Source of the DNA: Durusdinium trenchii
Lineage: Eukaryota; Sar; Dinophyceae; Suessiales; Symbiodiniaceae
NCBI GenBank assembly: GCA_963970005.1
Contig: CAXAMN010018557.1
Coordinates: 729,839 to 793,838, forward strand
DNA length: 64,000 bases
Direction of reading: 5' to 3'
The notes beneath the pieces are model-generated. The model ran no database searches and was not told the origin of the DNA. It was given only the letters and a program-made list of their open reading frames with translations. Every line of letters starts with the position of its first letter. Position 1 is the stretch's first letter. The position numbers and the translations under genes are program-made. Shown here piece by piece: positions 21,976 through 35,802 of the stretch.

Positions 21976-22125
21976 AGGCCATAGCTAGTAGGTTGGAGGC
22001 CATCGCAACTAGGGACCCCATTGCTAGTAGGTTGGAGGCCATCGCCACTAGGGGGAGGCCATTGCTAGTAGGGTTGAAGCCATTGCTAGTAGTAACAAGA
22101 AATAACAAGAAGCTACTAGTAACCG
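21976..22125. repeat. CTAGTAG-family cluster, GGTTGGAGGCCAT variant
   Basis: Four or five repeats of GCTAGTAGGTTGGAGGCCAT type, ending in GCTAGTAGTAACAAG units. The second part links it to the clusters at 20.4, 34.2 and 47.6 kb. Confidence 0.7.
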
Positions 22126-23518
22126 TAGCTTCGCAGCTTGAAGCCCAGGCTTTGCTGGAAAGCCTCCTTGGGCCGACGTGGGGAGTCTGAGCAAACCCAG
22201 ACTTCTATGGCATGCTCTTGTTTGGATCTGCCAACATCACCGGGTCACATAAATTATTTGGCGGGGGGGAGTACTCCAATCCAACAAATCTACATTTCTT
22301 CGGTGTCCAGATTTCATTCGCAAGAGCTGTTTTTATGCATTGTTTTGTTTGTTGATGGCGTTTGATGATATGATGATTTGGATACATTTCCTTGACACAA
22401 GTATGCTTCCTGAGAGCGATTTCCTCTACTTTGCTTTCATACATTATTAGGAGAGTAAACTTTCTGAGATTTCCTGAGAATGGCCAGGATCGGCTTGACA
22501 CATTCACCATGACACTAGGGCTGCTGGAGTTTCCTGGAAGGGCCTGTGGCATTGCAGACGCCCCACAGCCATACAAAGCAGCCAGGGCTACGCGGGTTCT
22601 CCCCACAAGATTTGCGGACAACACGATTCTGTGACATGCGAGTGAAAAGGTTCTGGGAAGAGGCCACATTGATTCAATTTGTGCCTTGCTAAATTTGTCG
22701 ATCGCTTGGGATTGTATGCGGTAGAGGGGGCCGGAGAGCTGTTCGATCCAAACACAAGAGAGACCACTAAATCTCCAAATCCCAAATTCCCCCACAAGCC
22801 GATATTGATTGATTTGTGTAGCTGTAGAAACATTTGTATAAGAGCATGGTTAATCCAGATTAACTTGTGCATGATTTTATCCATATTGATCTGTGCTTCT
22901 AGAGTGCAACAGACAGAGGCTGCCAAATACAGGCACAAATCGTATCATGCTGATCATGCAGCAAAGGCATGGTGCGCATACATGTGGCCTTGAACCTGGA
23001 CCAGTCTCTCCCCTCCTGTTTCACACATTGTGAGAGATCTCTGTTGACCCCGTCCCCCCTCCTGTTCGTACAATGCTGCCAATGCGTATGGTCCATATGC
23101 ATACAATTCGAGCCTAGCTGTTCCCCCCACCTGTCAGACATATCCTGGAACCGGTGTTTTCAGAAACGGTGAGAGACGAAGAACAGTGTTTAGATTGAGA
23201 CCACCTTTTTTCGCAAGTCAACCAACCTTCCTTTTTCGAACACACTTGTCGACACCTGTGCCCCTGTACCTGCATACATTAAGACAAGTGTATATTCCAC
23301 CCCCACTCCCTCTTCCATGTGGCTTTCGATGTTTTCTTCGGACCATGCGCTACGCCGTTCTGAGGTTCTCAAGCCCGAGTCCAGGAGACGACAGGCCGTC
23401 GACCGGTCGGAGCGAGACCGTCGGAGCCCGTTCAATCGCCAGGCCCACCACGCAGTTCATGCAGATGGCAAACCGGCACCCGGAATGACGCTAAAAGATG
23501 ATCTCTTTTTGGGGTCAG

Positions 23519-23941
23519 GTTGCAGATGGCTTGAGGGTGGAGAGTGCGTTTTGGCATGTTTTGGCAATGGGTTCGTGCACTGCTGCTCGTGGCGATGTTG
23601 TTACGCTTGGCTCAAAGTTGCTGAATGAGCACTTCGCATGCTGCCACCAAGTCCATGAGTCCATGAGTGCTTTAAGCCACTTTCATCATAAGGAGACACT
23701 TGTGATTACAAACATTGAACCAAGCCAGCCTGTTTGCCAGCGCTGGCAAGTGCCATGCTCGGATCTCGGGGTCACGCGCGAAGAAAACACTGCCCAATTG
23801 ACGCTGGTACCTTCGCCTCGCTGCACATCCTGCGTACCACCCCTACCATCCCATAGGCTTCACTACACTGAAGCGGGGTGGTCTGGAACTGGTACACAAT
23901 CACAATCAACCACTAGTCACCATTCTATATTAATAGGTTGA
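23519..23941 (+). CDS. Possible exon, unrecognised
   Basis: After GGGTCAG the frame reads VADGLRVESAFWHVLAMG, then ARGDVVTLGSKLLNEHFACC and ETLVITNIEPSQPVCQRWQV, and stays open to 23941. The first 90 codons look coding. The end is composition-poor and probably intronic. No family is recognised. Confidence 0.3.
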   Translation, partial: VADGLRVESAFWHVLAMGSCTAARGDVVTLGSKLLNEHFACCHQVHESMSALSHFHHKETLVITNIEPSQPVCQRWQVPCSDLGVTREENTAQLTLVPSPRCTSCVPPLPSHRLHYTEAGWSGTGTQSQSTTSHHSILIG

Positions 23942-26900
23942 TTGCTGGGTGTTAGGATATATAGATTTTGCCTTCAACGAGCGGAGAGTCAAGCTACGGC
24001 AGAGTGGAATGCATGGGATGCATGGCAGCTTGCTGCCCTGATCTCCATCCGTTTTCGCACGGACTCCATCCATCCATTGGCTTTCCGGTTCAGTCTCCCC
24101 AGTGGTTGGGCATTTTCTGGTTTCATCCCCGACACAGCAGCAAACACTTTTATTCACCAACTTGATTCTAGGCTCCAGTGCGCACACTGACATTCAAACG
24201 GCAAGGCAAAAAACAGAGAGCTCCTTCAATACTCCAGTATCTTTAGAGCAATATCTTGCGATTGATGTGATTCTCAATCTCGTCAAAGCCAGGCCGAGTT
24301 CTTGTTGGCCGTTGGTGTGTCTTTGTTGCACCTCAGGTCGCGCCACGCTTTTGGAACACCCTGGCATCAGGCAGGGCCGGGCCGCAGGGCTTTCGCTCAT
24401 GGGGGCCATGTGGATGTCCATCTGACCTTGGGACACCTATTGCTCTGGTTGCTCTGGTTGTTCTGTATGGCATCCATGCAGAGTTGACAGGTGTATGGGC
24501 GGCCGCTACACCATGGCAACACCGCCGGGGAGGAGTGGGACAGTGATTGCGGACAGTGTTTCTTTGCCAAACATTTTCATACTAAGTACCAGACACAGGC
24601 AAGTGCGGCTCAAAACATATGCCGTCAGGGATCCGCAGGGTATTTTTGTTTCGTCTTGCCAATGGGTTGGCGTGGAAACCCCTGTGATTCAGTACGGGTT
24701 TCTGCAGGAGTTGTTGGGTCCCAGAATTCCTTACTGACGAAACCCATGTCAGCACGATGCCAGGCATATCCCAAGAAAGTAGTGCCCGGCGTTTTCAATG
24801 GTGTGCCAGGCCTGGACATGGATTTTTTTGGGCGGAATTTGAGGTTCCAGCAAAGCCTAAACCATGAGCCGCAACAGTAGTCCAGCTCAGTGCAGAAAGG
24901 CTTCAGCATGTTCTATCGCAGCATCTCACCTTCATGTGACAGACATTCAATGGGCCACCTTGACATAATTATCTTTGCATGGTGGCCTCATCCCAGAACC
25001 TTTTGAGGTTACCTTGCTCATTCTTGTCTGTAGTTCAAAACTGGCAAACCCAGAAGACGTGCCTAGAGTGCCACCTAGTGTGGAGCTCCATGTGATTATG
25101 ATGAACTGCAAACTACAATGTCAACTTCAAACTTCAAACTATATAATCATACAAGAAGAGCATGAGTTGACATCAACGACTTGCTGCAATTTGCCAAGGT
25201 GATGTTCCGTATGAGAAGAAGCTCTGGTACATTCGTGACACTGCCAGCAGCCCTGGTTGGGATGGGTCAGCTTCGATGATTTTAGCTTGACTCCTGCGTG
25301 ACTCCTGCGGGTCAGGGCGACTTTGCTGGGAGTTCGAGCCTCCGTTGCCGCGGCCGGGAGAGTGGTGAATGCAGTTTCAAGGTCGGCGGGCAGGGGCCGG
25401 CAGGTGTGTTTTTGGTGGAAGTCTCTGGTGGATGTCCATGTTTACCTCTTCTGTTTCCATGTCTACCACCATGTAGCTAGAATGCCAATGCATTCACTTC
25501 ATGCCCTGTGAGGTTGATTGAAGTCTATCAAGGTTGAGGAAGTTGCAGATGACAACTGGGCAGAAGACGAAGGTCTTTCAACCTTCAACTACATGCTATT
25601 TTGGCTCTCGTCCTAACCTAAAGTCCTAAAGAGATTTCTTGCTGTACCTTGAGTTGTAGATATTGTTAATGAACAGGACAAGGTGACTGAAGACAATGAG
25701 AGCGTATTCCATCCATCTCCATCGCCGTCCATCGCCAGTCCACTGCAAACTCGATTGGCTTTCCTTCGCCTGCTTCGCCTGGAGACGTGGTCTCAGCAGT
25801 CAATTCTGAAAAGCATTCTCATCAAAGAAACTGCAACTCTTTTTCGCTTTTTGCAATCGTTTTCGAGGCCATGACCTGCAAAGGAATGATGTTCTCCCAT
25901 TTCCTTCGCACTCCTTTTGCTTGGTTATATCCTGTGACCCAAGCCAAGGTGCTGTCACCCTCTGCGAGCGCACCAAATCTAGCCGCTCCTCAGGTTTGTC
26001 CAACTAAATGCAGATACACATGAACACTGGGTGCCACTTCTTTGAGCACACAGAACAACAACCAATTGAGAAGAACACAACCCCATGTCCAGCAGTCTGA
26101 AGGAAAAGGGTTTCGTTTCTTTGAGCGGCATGGGCCTGGAAGGCTCATGAGCTTTGACGTTTCCCAAGAACGGCGCAAGGATGCAGAGGAGCTGCATACC
26201 TTTAGAGTTCTTTCAAAAGGGAAGGAGATCAGAACGCAACGTGCTGAAGATTCTTCACGGTCTGGTTGGTCGCTGAGGCGCGTGAGCGGCCTCCGAGTCC
26301 GTCAAGCGGCCTTGGAGGCCGGGAGCCGCGAGGCCGGGCCACTCAACAGTGAGCTGAAAAGAGTCGTGTGAAGTCTGAGGCGTTATCTCTTCAGTCTTCT
26401 TGTTAGTTCTTTCCGACCGTTATATTTGAAGTGAAGGTGAAGGCATTTTAGCCTGTTTTGCTTGACTTGGTGGTGCTTTTCTCATGGGATCATAGCATGG
26501 TTTCGTTGCAAAAGAAACACACTTTAGCTTCGATGGGTGGCTGACAGTGTACTCTTCCTGAGTTCCAAGCACCCTGACAACCAATCTGCCTCTCAGAGCT
26601 GAACTTTCTTTTTATCGCTTGTATATTTCTGGTCCTTGTCTTGGACTGCCGCATGCCCTTCATTGCCCTTCATTAATTTCATATTGACCGCGTGCATGTG
26701 GAGGAATCGAAAATTCACACGCCTTGCTCCATTACGGGCGGCAACGTGTCGCGCCAGCCGGGAGCTCGGTGAAGGTTTTTCAAACGCGGAAAGCATGACT
26801 TTACACGTCCTTGGAGAATCTGGGCAGCTCTATTCTACTCTATATAATTCAAGGTTTGGCTGGGGAGTGGATGATGATTCAATCGGCAACCTTATGGCAG

Positions 26901-27150
26901 ACTAGGAATGTTTTACAGGGTGTCGGTGTGGAATTAATGCCATTTGGCCATTCGCAAAAGCAAAAGAACTCGAGGAATGTGTCAGACTGGTGCCTGGGCT
27001 GTGGTCCCAAGGTTGCTTTGCATTAGGGGCGTATCCTGCTCTCATGTTTCCACCAATCAAGACCACTTACGATATGCCTGGCTGCAGTCGCTTCCTTTAG
27101 ATTGACAGTGACGTACCCGGATACGCTCCAAGTATCTCCAAGTATGTTTA
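23942..27150. other. Scattered weak exon-like frames only
   Basis: Candidate frames are 24495-24737 (VRLKTYAVRDPQGIFVSS), 26042-26371 (GKGFRFFERHGPGRLMSFDV) and 26636-26905. None has a recognisable domain or a reliable pair of splice sites. Confidence 0.3.
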
Positions 27151-27159
27151 AGTAGCTTC

Positions 27160-27240
27160 CTTGCTACTAGTAGAAATGCCCTTTGCTCCTAGTAGCTTTT
27201 TGCTCCTAGTCGTATGGCCAGGAGCCCCTAGTAGCGTCCT
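27160..27240. repeat. CTAGTAG-family minisatellite cluster
   Basis: Units such as GCTCCTAGTAGC and GCCAGGAGCCCCTAGTAGCG in direct orientation. A shorter relict follows at 27487-27523. Confidence 0.7.
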
Positions 27241-28001
27241 CAAGTATGTTTAAGTGCTACGCTTTTAAATTAAGGACCCATCTCTCTTTGCGTCTCCAAG
27301 GAGACCCTGCGGACAGCTGGTCTGTCCACCTTCTTGATGCGAAGGTATCAGGAGAAGCACCCAGGTTTGAGAGATGGCAACAGCACGGAAATCATGGTCT
27401 CACCTTCCAGGTCATTAACAGCCTGTGCAATGGATACTGGTCGAAATGCTTGACTCCGTTGGACGAACCGGCATTAGTTGGAAAGTATGCTAGCGATGGC
27501 CTCCAACCTACTAGCGATGTCCTTGGTATTTTTTTTTCCTTCGTGTTGTGCCGCTTTCTTTTGGATGGAACGGCACCGCAGCCGCGAATGGAGGAGACCA
27601 CCAGCGCACTGGCATACCTCTGACATGAAAGGCGCTACAACTGGAAGCATAAAAAGGTTTGAATCCAGGTGTCCGGTTTTGTTTGAGCTTACAAATAAGT
27701 TCTGTAGGCATGGATACAGATGTGAAGTAAGCTCATATAATTACAGTATAATACCCCTGGGAATAAACCCTATAGAATGGGGGAGGTCGAGCTCCAAAAT
27801 GACCTAGCATTTTATAGAGATTTTCTATAGAATCAAAAGTCAACCTACCTGAAAAAGATCCATTCTGAGGATATCTGAGGTGAGAGAATCATATGTTGAT
27901 GGATCACTAGGTTGAGCACCTTCATTCTATAGAGAATATATGAAAATTGAGGGCATTTTATAGAGGACAGAGGTTTTGATTCTATAGAGAGAACCTGGAG
28001 C

Positions 28002-28097
28002 AGTAGAAGGTTGAGAGTTTATTTTAGCGTGGATGGATGTTTTACAGTGAGGTAGGTTGGATTCTCATTCTATAGAAAGCACTTGAATTTGTGGAGT
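28002..28097. repeat. 96-bp direct repeat, copy 1
   Basis: This stretch matches 28135-28230 with two base differences by eye. It spans from AGTAGAAGGTTGAG to GAATTTGTGGAGT and includes one TTCTATAGAA palindrome. Confidence 0.8.
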
Positions 28098-28134
28098 CTT
28101 GAGTTTTGAGTTTATAGTCTCAGAACCTTCGAAA

Positions 28135-28230
28135 AGTAGAAGGTTGAGAGTTTATTTTAGAGTGGATGGATGTTTTACAGTGAGGTAGGTTGGATTCTGA
28201 TTCTATAGAAAGCACTTGAATTTGTGGAGT
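28135..28230. repeat. 96-bp direct repeat, copy 2
   Basis: Second copy, offset by 133 bp from the first. A 37-bp unique spacer lies between them. Confidence 0.8.
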
Positions 28231-31200
28231 TTGCAATGAAAAATAAACATGAAATCCTAACCTTGCAATGTTCAATCATGTTTCTATAAAATAGAATACC
28301 AACCTCTCTTGCCATTGCTGCCTAATTTTCCTCGAAAATGGTATACTCAGCCTTGCAGTGTCCACCGACTTGTCTATAGAATGAGGACCGACCCTGGCTG
28401 TTTCCCCCACTTCTCTATAGAATGAAAACCAACCCTGGCTGTTTCAATTAGATAATTCAGATTTTGAGCCTACAATTCTGTTACATTAGTGCCTTCATGG
28501 TTGACCCCCTTTATTCTATAGAGAAACTATGCCGTACACTACAAGGGTTGACAGCTAGATTCTATAGTGGGGCACTTTGCTACCAGAGGTTGGTAGACCG
28601 GTTTATCACTATAGAATGGCGTTCTCAACCCCCACGCGTTGTAGCAAGGGGTATACAGTATATATATATATACACTGAGAGCTGAAAAGCCTCGTACACT
28701 CCCAGCCAAGCACAGGCACTGCCGATTTCACCGACCTGACGCTGCTCAATTCGGGCACAGCTGACCGACCGTGCATTTGGTAGCAAAAGGATGCGAAAAG
28801 GGGGAATCGGTGTATTGGTGGTCAAGTCATGTCAGGCCAACACGGTCTGCCATGTAAGGGGCAAGCTCTTCCCAGCCTTTGATTGGGAGTCCTGCATCCG
28901 AATATCGCTGGGCTCAAGTTGACACGTCATTCTGGTGGCGTGCTCAGTAGCTAGCTGGTGGCTTGTGGGTTGCTTTACGTTGGCTGCAGAGATGCTGAGC
29001 GGGGATCTCAAGCAAAGTAGACTAAAGAACTGTGAAGAACTGGGAACTGTGCAGTTGGGACGCAAGTACATCCGAAGGACTAGCAGCTTTAGAAGATATG
29101 CAAGAGCAGTTGTGTTGTGTTCATTGCTCGTTCACATCAAACGTTCATAGAATGCATAACCAGTGCATCATGAATACTTACTCTACAGTGACAAAGGTTG
29201 TTTGATCAAGAATGCAGATGGATCGGACTCTATACAAAGTTTCTGTTCCCTTTGCGCAGAGTTTTGCCTTTGCTGAGTCGCTGAGGCCGTGCAATCCACA
29301 GCGAATTCCTTCCAAATATCCAGCATGATTTAGCTGAGCCAGGCCAAGACTGAGACATCAGATGTACGGGACCTCGGTCTGGGAATCTCCAGGCTCCTCT
29401 TCGGCAGCGGATTTCTTATTTAGCCGACCGCAAGATCAGGAGGCGAGGCACTTTCGACCTGGCCACCGGCCTGCGGATTAACATGGAAGCAACGCAGTAA
29501 ATATATGTCATGGGTGAGCCCGAAACCTCTATGGAGATTAGATTGATTATCTGGCCTGACATGCTTCTGTTACTGCTTAGTTGGTGCACTGGTTGCTTCG
29601 CCACTTCGCCAGGTGGCCCTCTTGAAGCGTGATCATCCAACTCATCCGACGCAGGCTCGCAGAATTCTAGCAAAGACTATTATTGCCAGCATGGAGTAAG
29701 GACGCTAAAGTCAGGCAAATGTTCACGGTTGACCCGTTTTAATCCTTTCCAGTATGCAGTAACAGTATACCTGCATATCCATGAATAGATTCCATTTCTC
29801 TAGCTTCATCTCCATTATGCCTGGCCAAGTTCCTGGAAGATCCGGCGGACTCACTGAAGGCAGGGTACCCCCGTTTTTTCTCCGGGTGCAGTCTGTAGTT
29901 CTCGGTACCGCTTCTCGTTTCAGCATTAGATAGCATTAGCACAACTTGCCAAAACCTTGCATTTTCTTGTATTACATCGTGCTTGAAGAGAGATTTCTGT
30001 CGGCATTCCAGTGGGTTGCCGGGTTGCCTGCACGCACTAGTTGGGCATAGAGCAGCTATTGGTGCTTCGTCCTAGACAGACTTCGAACGCCACCACAACC
30101 ACCATGTGAACATTGGTTGTGAACAATGGTTAGAAAGGTATGTCTGAGCACCAGGAGGTATGTTCGTGAACAATGGCACGAGCGAAAAAGAGATGCTTCC
30201 ACTAATCCCCCACGGTTCAAATGACGAAGCCACTAATCCCAGGAAGACAAATATATTTATCATTAAGATATTTGTCAATACTAACCCCAGTCCACGATTG
30301 ATTACAAAGATCGACGTCGATCCCAGGACTGGCGAGAAAAGCTCCGTACTCAACCTTCAGAGTCATGATCTTAGCTGATTTTTGCTTTATATAGTCACCG
30401 ATTTGCACTCCGCGAGTTGATGCGAGGTGTGAACCATTGATATATATATATATATGTATATATTCTATGAATGTATCTCTCTCTATATGTATATATGTAT
30501 ATCGTCATTATATTGACAACAAATGGTTAATTTACATCAGTTTCTGCATAGCATAGTTGCTTGCATGGGTCATCATAGGTGTCATTCGGAGTCATATGGC
30601 GTGATTTCACCCTAAGCGATCTCCCTACACAAATGGCTCTTTTGTGCAATGACAGCCTTTGCAGCGTTTGCTGCTTTTGTCATTGACTGCCAGGATTCAG
30701 GTTCAAGAATCTGGCATCCTGCCGCATGCGTTTGGGGAACACTGGGGGATCTTGAAGGCGCTGAAGCTGACGGGGTTCATTGTCTCAGGAATGTGAATCT
30801 CAAACCCATTCTCTAGACACTTGCAGTGTGACCCAGTCCTAGATTCTATCCATTTTTGATGCATGCAGCTTCATGCAAGTGTTCATTCCCCTTTGGCCCA
30901 CCGAAGAAAGCTGAACACTAATGCAGTGCGATGTGAGACCTGGAGGGAATCACTTTCTTGTTCGAACTCAAACGCATTTGTGCAATGTGAATGTCTCAGA
31001 CACCAAACACCATGGCAGCAGCAATAATCCTGCTTGTCGTGTTTCTGTTTGGGGCTGGAACTTGAACTGCGCTTTAGGTTCACCACATGTTTCAATGACT
31101 GCCATGGCAAGGCTTTGAAGACAACGGTGCTTCTCACTGGCGGATTGTGCTCGAAGCTCTTTGGCATTGGCCTCATGGGCTACCTGGCCTTCCAGTCCAT

Positions 31201-34200
31201 GCAGGTAGCGGACAGTTGACAGGGTTTCTTGCACGATCACAGAAATGAGTGGATTTCTCCTTTGTTACGCCGATTGGCTAACGGTTTGGAGACGTCACTT
31301 TGAGAGACCTGAGGAGGTGGCACACTGCTCACAAGTGCTCACAAGTGCTCACAGGCCAACGTTTCCCGAAGCCGACAAGAGCAGGTGCAAGGCATGTGAT
31401 CAGATGGAGATTTGTGCAGATCCAATAAGCCAGCCACAAGGCAACAGGTGCTTGTAGGACAGAATTCAGGACCCAGGACCTAAGCCTAGGATCTGAATCA
31501 GCAAAGCCTCAAGTCTGAAATTTCAGTCACTTCCATTTGATGTTCGTGTCACTTTGCATTTGGATGTCTCCTACAGTACTGTAAATATTCTCTGAAGCCT
31601 TCACAAAGTCATGCTGCGGATGGCCCCTCTTTGCCACAGGCCAGTATCCTTACAATTCCTATGGCCGAAGACAGGACAGCAGTCAATGCTAAGCACACAT
31701 CCAGCCTGAAAGCCGCAGAGTTCAGTGATTGCAATTCGATCGTTTGTGCCGTGCCTGTGCCCATGTCCCTGCGCCTCCCGCAGCTGTACTGTATCAACAT
31801 GACTTGCCACGCTTTGCGATGAACATCATGGAGTGGACAGCATGAACCTGCGAACCAACTCCAACGCCTCCTCCCTACGGGTAGGTGTCGAGTCAAGTCA
31901 GGCCGGCTCGAAAAGATGTCTCACCTTACATTTAGAGAAGTTGTGGGTGGCACTTCTGTATGGTCATCCAAATGAGCCCTGTGTGGCACTAACATGGCCG
32001 CATCCTCAAGCGCTGCTAACTCGTCAATCCATGGCATGGGAAGACACATTCAGCTATGGCGGTCACAGCCCAGTACCGGCTACTCAGCATTCCATTGCTT
32101 TCAAGAGCTTCATGCCTTGTTTGCAGCTTTGAGACCTGTAATGCATTTCTGTCGTTGGCTTGTAGGACACGTTGTTTTGTAAAGACACCCCTCCCAGAAG
32201 CTCCTTTGAGGCGTCGAGGGTCAGGGTCGAGCTGAGGTGTGGAGCTGGGTGCCGTTGAGCTGGGCACCCGATAGGAGCGGTCAAGGCATTGCCAGAGGAG
32301 TGGGTTATTTTATTATTGTCATAAACGGGTGGTTGCTGAGGATGTTTTTCGTATGATTTGGGTGGTCTTGGCAACTGCTTGGGTAGGAGTTTTTCAAGCC
32401 ATGAACATCAATTGAAGTAATGACCCTCAAACTCTAGCACTTGACTTTATGTGTGTGCAATGACACTCCCTAATTAGGAGAGATGCCAAGTGCGAGATGG
32501 CACCTTCGTCCAATCTATATAAGTTCATTTCTTTCGGACAATCACAGCAATTCACTGCAGCGAACTCCAGAGGTATCAGATGAGCAATTCCCATTGAACC
32601 ATATCACTTATCACTCTCCAAGGTGTGGTTGCCACTTGTGCCAGGAACCTAGACGGAAGGAACTTGTCCTTGGAGGTATATAACTGCCAAAGTGCACTCA
32701 TCATTGTGGATAGATTGCTGATGGTCGGATATGGTCGGATTCCACATGGCTTGCGAGACCACAAGAAAAGCTCCAGTAGCCCGCAAGGAAGGCTTGCACA
32801 TGCTTAAGCTTTATGTCCACAGTCTCCGGTTTTCAGGCGCTGTTCCTTTCGGTTCCTGCTGCACAGCCGGCAGACACGATCAATCCACCTCCAGCTTAGG
32901 GCTTACAGAAATGATTGTTGGCCTTGCTGCTCTGAAAGACTCTTCCTTTCTATGATGACAACATTAGATGCAAGGATTTTTATTGTTTGAATTGATGAGC
33001 AATTGATAGTAATTGCTTGTTCCGCTGGAGGGTTCAAGCCAGAGTGCCTAGGTGATTGGCGTACCTGGACATACTGAGTCCTGGATTGATGAGCATGTCT
33101 ATTTGCATCAACATGATGATGTGGTGGAGAATGACTCGAAAAGAAGACGGATGCAAGAGGACAGGGTCGCCCCGTGGGTTGTCTCTCTCTCTCTCTCTCA
33201 ACCATGGGAATCATGCAAACATATGGAACCTTAAGCCTTAGACCTTGGAAAGAAGTAAAACCCCTGAACCAGATGTTGTGACGGCTTTCTCTTCGGAGAC
33301 ACACTCAAGATCACACAAGCGACCCAGTAGCACACGCTTTTTCAGGATGGCACTGGCTGGGTGCTCCCTCACTTGGTGGTGCCGCCCTGAGATCTCTGAC
33401 CTGGGATCTCCAAAAGAACCCTGCAAAATTGATCAACATGTATAGAAGAGCATTGTAAGAGGGGAAGAACCGTGCTTGCTTCTTTTCTTGGGTGCGCGCT
33501 CTCTCTCTCTCTCTCTTTTTTTCTGGCCTTCTGAGAGTAAGTCTTCTGAAGATCTTTCGGGGCCGAGGATCGAATTCCACCGCCACCGATCAAGTACATC
33601 CCGGGAACGGGTGCTGTCATTGCCCGAGTCTATATCATGTTTGAGGCCATAGATGGGTTGAAAGCAGGTAGCTAATTGTAGCTGAGTAGCTGGAGTTTTG
33701 AAGCTCTGAAGACTGCCCTTCCAGTATCCTTGTTGGCCAGGTGCGCACAAATGATTGGCATTACATGAAGAAGCGCCTGAGCAACAGATTGGCAGCCTTT
33801 TTGGACACACCGCCCTGTTTCGGACCTCTCCACTCCACTCCACAAACACACACACACACCATCACGCACCATGCTCTATTTTTTCTTGACGGAAAAAGGA
33901 TTAACAAGGATGACCTCTCGCCGAGCTCCCGTGTTGGGTTCAGCCTTTGAAGAACAATCCCGATGATCTTTTGTAATCGGATGCAGCGGATGCGGCAGAT
34001 GCGCCTGCCGATGCCAGGGAGTCTCACCGTTGTACGTTGATTTGGAGCAAGTGGTGCCCATCGTTGTGGGTGAGCGGTGCATCCCAGGAGCACGAGACCC
34101 AGGAGCGAGCATGCACTGCACGGCATGTTCTTTCCAATCCACATGCTCAAAGAGGTCCAGGTCGAATCTGGTCACTTGTGGAATTAGAATTGAGTTTAAT

Positions 34201-34202
34201 TC

Positions 34203-34290
34203 GCTACTAGGAACAAGTGCATTGCTACTAGGAGCAAGGGCCTTACTAGTAGTAACAATCTTTGCTATTAGAATTAAGAAGCTATTAGAA
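34203..34290. repeat. CTAGTAG-family minisatellite cluster
   Basis: GCTACTAGGAACAAG and ACTAGTAGTAACAA units, grading into GCTATTAGAATTAAG. The same order of units appears at 20.4 kb. Confidence 0.7.
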
Positions 34291-34707
34291 TTCGATTTAG
34301 CACTGGCACATTTCTCCAAACTGTACTGGTCCAGCAGAGATGCGAGATGCCGTTAAACATCATGAAACATGATATGGCTGGCTGGCTGAGGTCCTTCTTT
34401 GCAGAGACCTTCAACGCAATGTTTATTTGCGTGCACCTGGCCTTGGGGGCGCTTCGATGGACGGGTGCGGCACCAGATCTCACTCACTGACTGTACTAGA
34501 CTCACACAGGTGTGACTTCATGATTCATTGCAAGGCACTGTCAGATTTTCTTCAAAACCGCACCAGTGTGATGCCAGTAATGATTCTAGAAAGCTTTGTG
34601 GCGGATGATACGCACGGAAGTTTGCGCGTCTCGTGCACCAGGGATCTCTACAACACAGAGCCTCGGCTGGGGCCTCGGCTTGGAGACACTGAAGACATTC
34701 TTCCTTG

Positions 34708-34905
34708 TTCCTAGTAGCTTCTTGTTACTAGTAGCAAGAATGCTCCTAGTAGCGATGCCAGGAGCCCCTAGTAGCGCCCTTGCTCCTAGTAGTAAGGCCA
34801 GGAGCCCCTAGTAGCTTCTTGTTGCTAGTAGTAAGGCCAGGAGCTACTAGCAGCTTCTTGCTCCGTTCGTAGCGATGCCCTTTGTTCCTAGTAGCTTCTT
34901 GTTGT
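34708..34905. repeat. CTAGTAG-family minisatellite cluster, largest copy
   Basis: About nine units alternate GTTCCTAGTAGCTTCTTG with GCCAGGAGCCCCTAGTAGCG. The orientation is opposite to the cluster 420 bp upstream, so the two could form a large inverted pair. Confidence 0.75.
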
Positions 34906-35802
34906 GAGTCGCAGCATTCCCTGTTGCAGCAACATTGTATCAGGCATTGTAGAGGAGCAGATGCCAGCAAGTCTGGATCTGCCAACTGGGATTCAGTGCA
35001 AGGCATGCCCAGTACCAGGTTCTTGTCAGGCAGTGAAGGTTCTGCTCAAGAGTTTGGAAGAGTTACTGGCAATTCCATGAAACATCAGCAAATCAAGCAT
35101 GATGGCATCCAGTGCACAACATCATGGTCTTTCATCCTGCTATCTTGATGGTGCACAAACATCTTTGGTGACCCTTTGTCCATCTTTGTCCTTCCCATTG
35201 CACGCCAGCTCTGGTTGGCTCTGACTTCAATCCCCGCACCACCGGCGCATTTTGTAATTGGTTTTGATAAAAGTGCTTCGTTGCATTTTTGCTTGGGATC
35301 ATTTTAAAGATGTTTATCTCAGAGATTTACTCTCGACTCTTAACTCTCTGTTTGCCAGAATGGAGAGATGATCTAGATCTCTTGGAGAAGGTCTGGGAGG
35401 ACTCCTCCATCTCATTCTGTCAGAGTTGTGACAGAGAGGACGCTTCCCGAGCATTTTTCAGGACGATTTCTGTGTCTCACAGTTAAATACCTCCTTGATG
35501 CTTTTCCCAACACCGATCAACAACACGTACGCCTGAGACTCAGCTCTGGTAGGCTTTTGGATGTTTTGGAGATGCAGATTGTCCACGATGTGACACTCCT
35601 GATGACTTAGATCACTGGCTGGCGCTACGACAGCAAACGAAGAACCACAGGGAATCTGGTGGTAGCTGGGAACCAGGCAGCAAACATCTTCATTGTTTTC
35701 TCTGCCGTGGCACTTGCGGCACTTGCGAGAATCATTCTGACACGCAGAGAAAAACAATAGAGCCATTCTTGAGACTATATATTAATATATGTCATTTGAG
35801 TC

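Larger units (their letters stand above)
19962..23510. other. Repeat-bearing stretch without a supportable gene
   Basis: Exon-like frames occur at about 20677-20862 (RFGSDRFYVWFAEISDDRRF), 21067-21294 (GTRLYENAPFRHNEWTKW) and 22392-22634. Splice partners are not clear and no motif is recognised. The CTAGTAG-type repeats at 20.4 and 22.0 kb lie here. Confidence 0.3.
27766..28620. repeat. TTCTATAGAA-rich repeat block
   Basis: At least ten copies of the palindrome TTCTATAGAA or close variants (CTATAGAATG, TTCTATAGAGA) fall in about 850 bp. The intervening sequence is partly duplicated. One further copy is at 62809. The block carries no coding frame. Confidence 0.75.
28640..35800. other. Mostly non-coding with weak exon-like frames
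   Basis: Coding-like pieces are 30160-30378 (ATG start, MFVNNGTSEKEMLPLIPHG, 72 codons), 31080-31202 (ALKTTVLLTGGLCSKLFG, then a donor-like GTAGCG), 31631-31822 and 31833-32132. None carries a motif I know. CT and CA microsatellites are near 33190, 33500 and 33845. Confidence 0.3.

Noticed and set aside
25595-25608. GCTATTTTGGCTCT resembling the spliced leader
   Set aside because: It has mismatches at both ends and no coding frame behind it.
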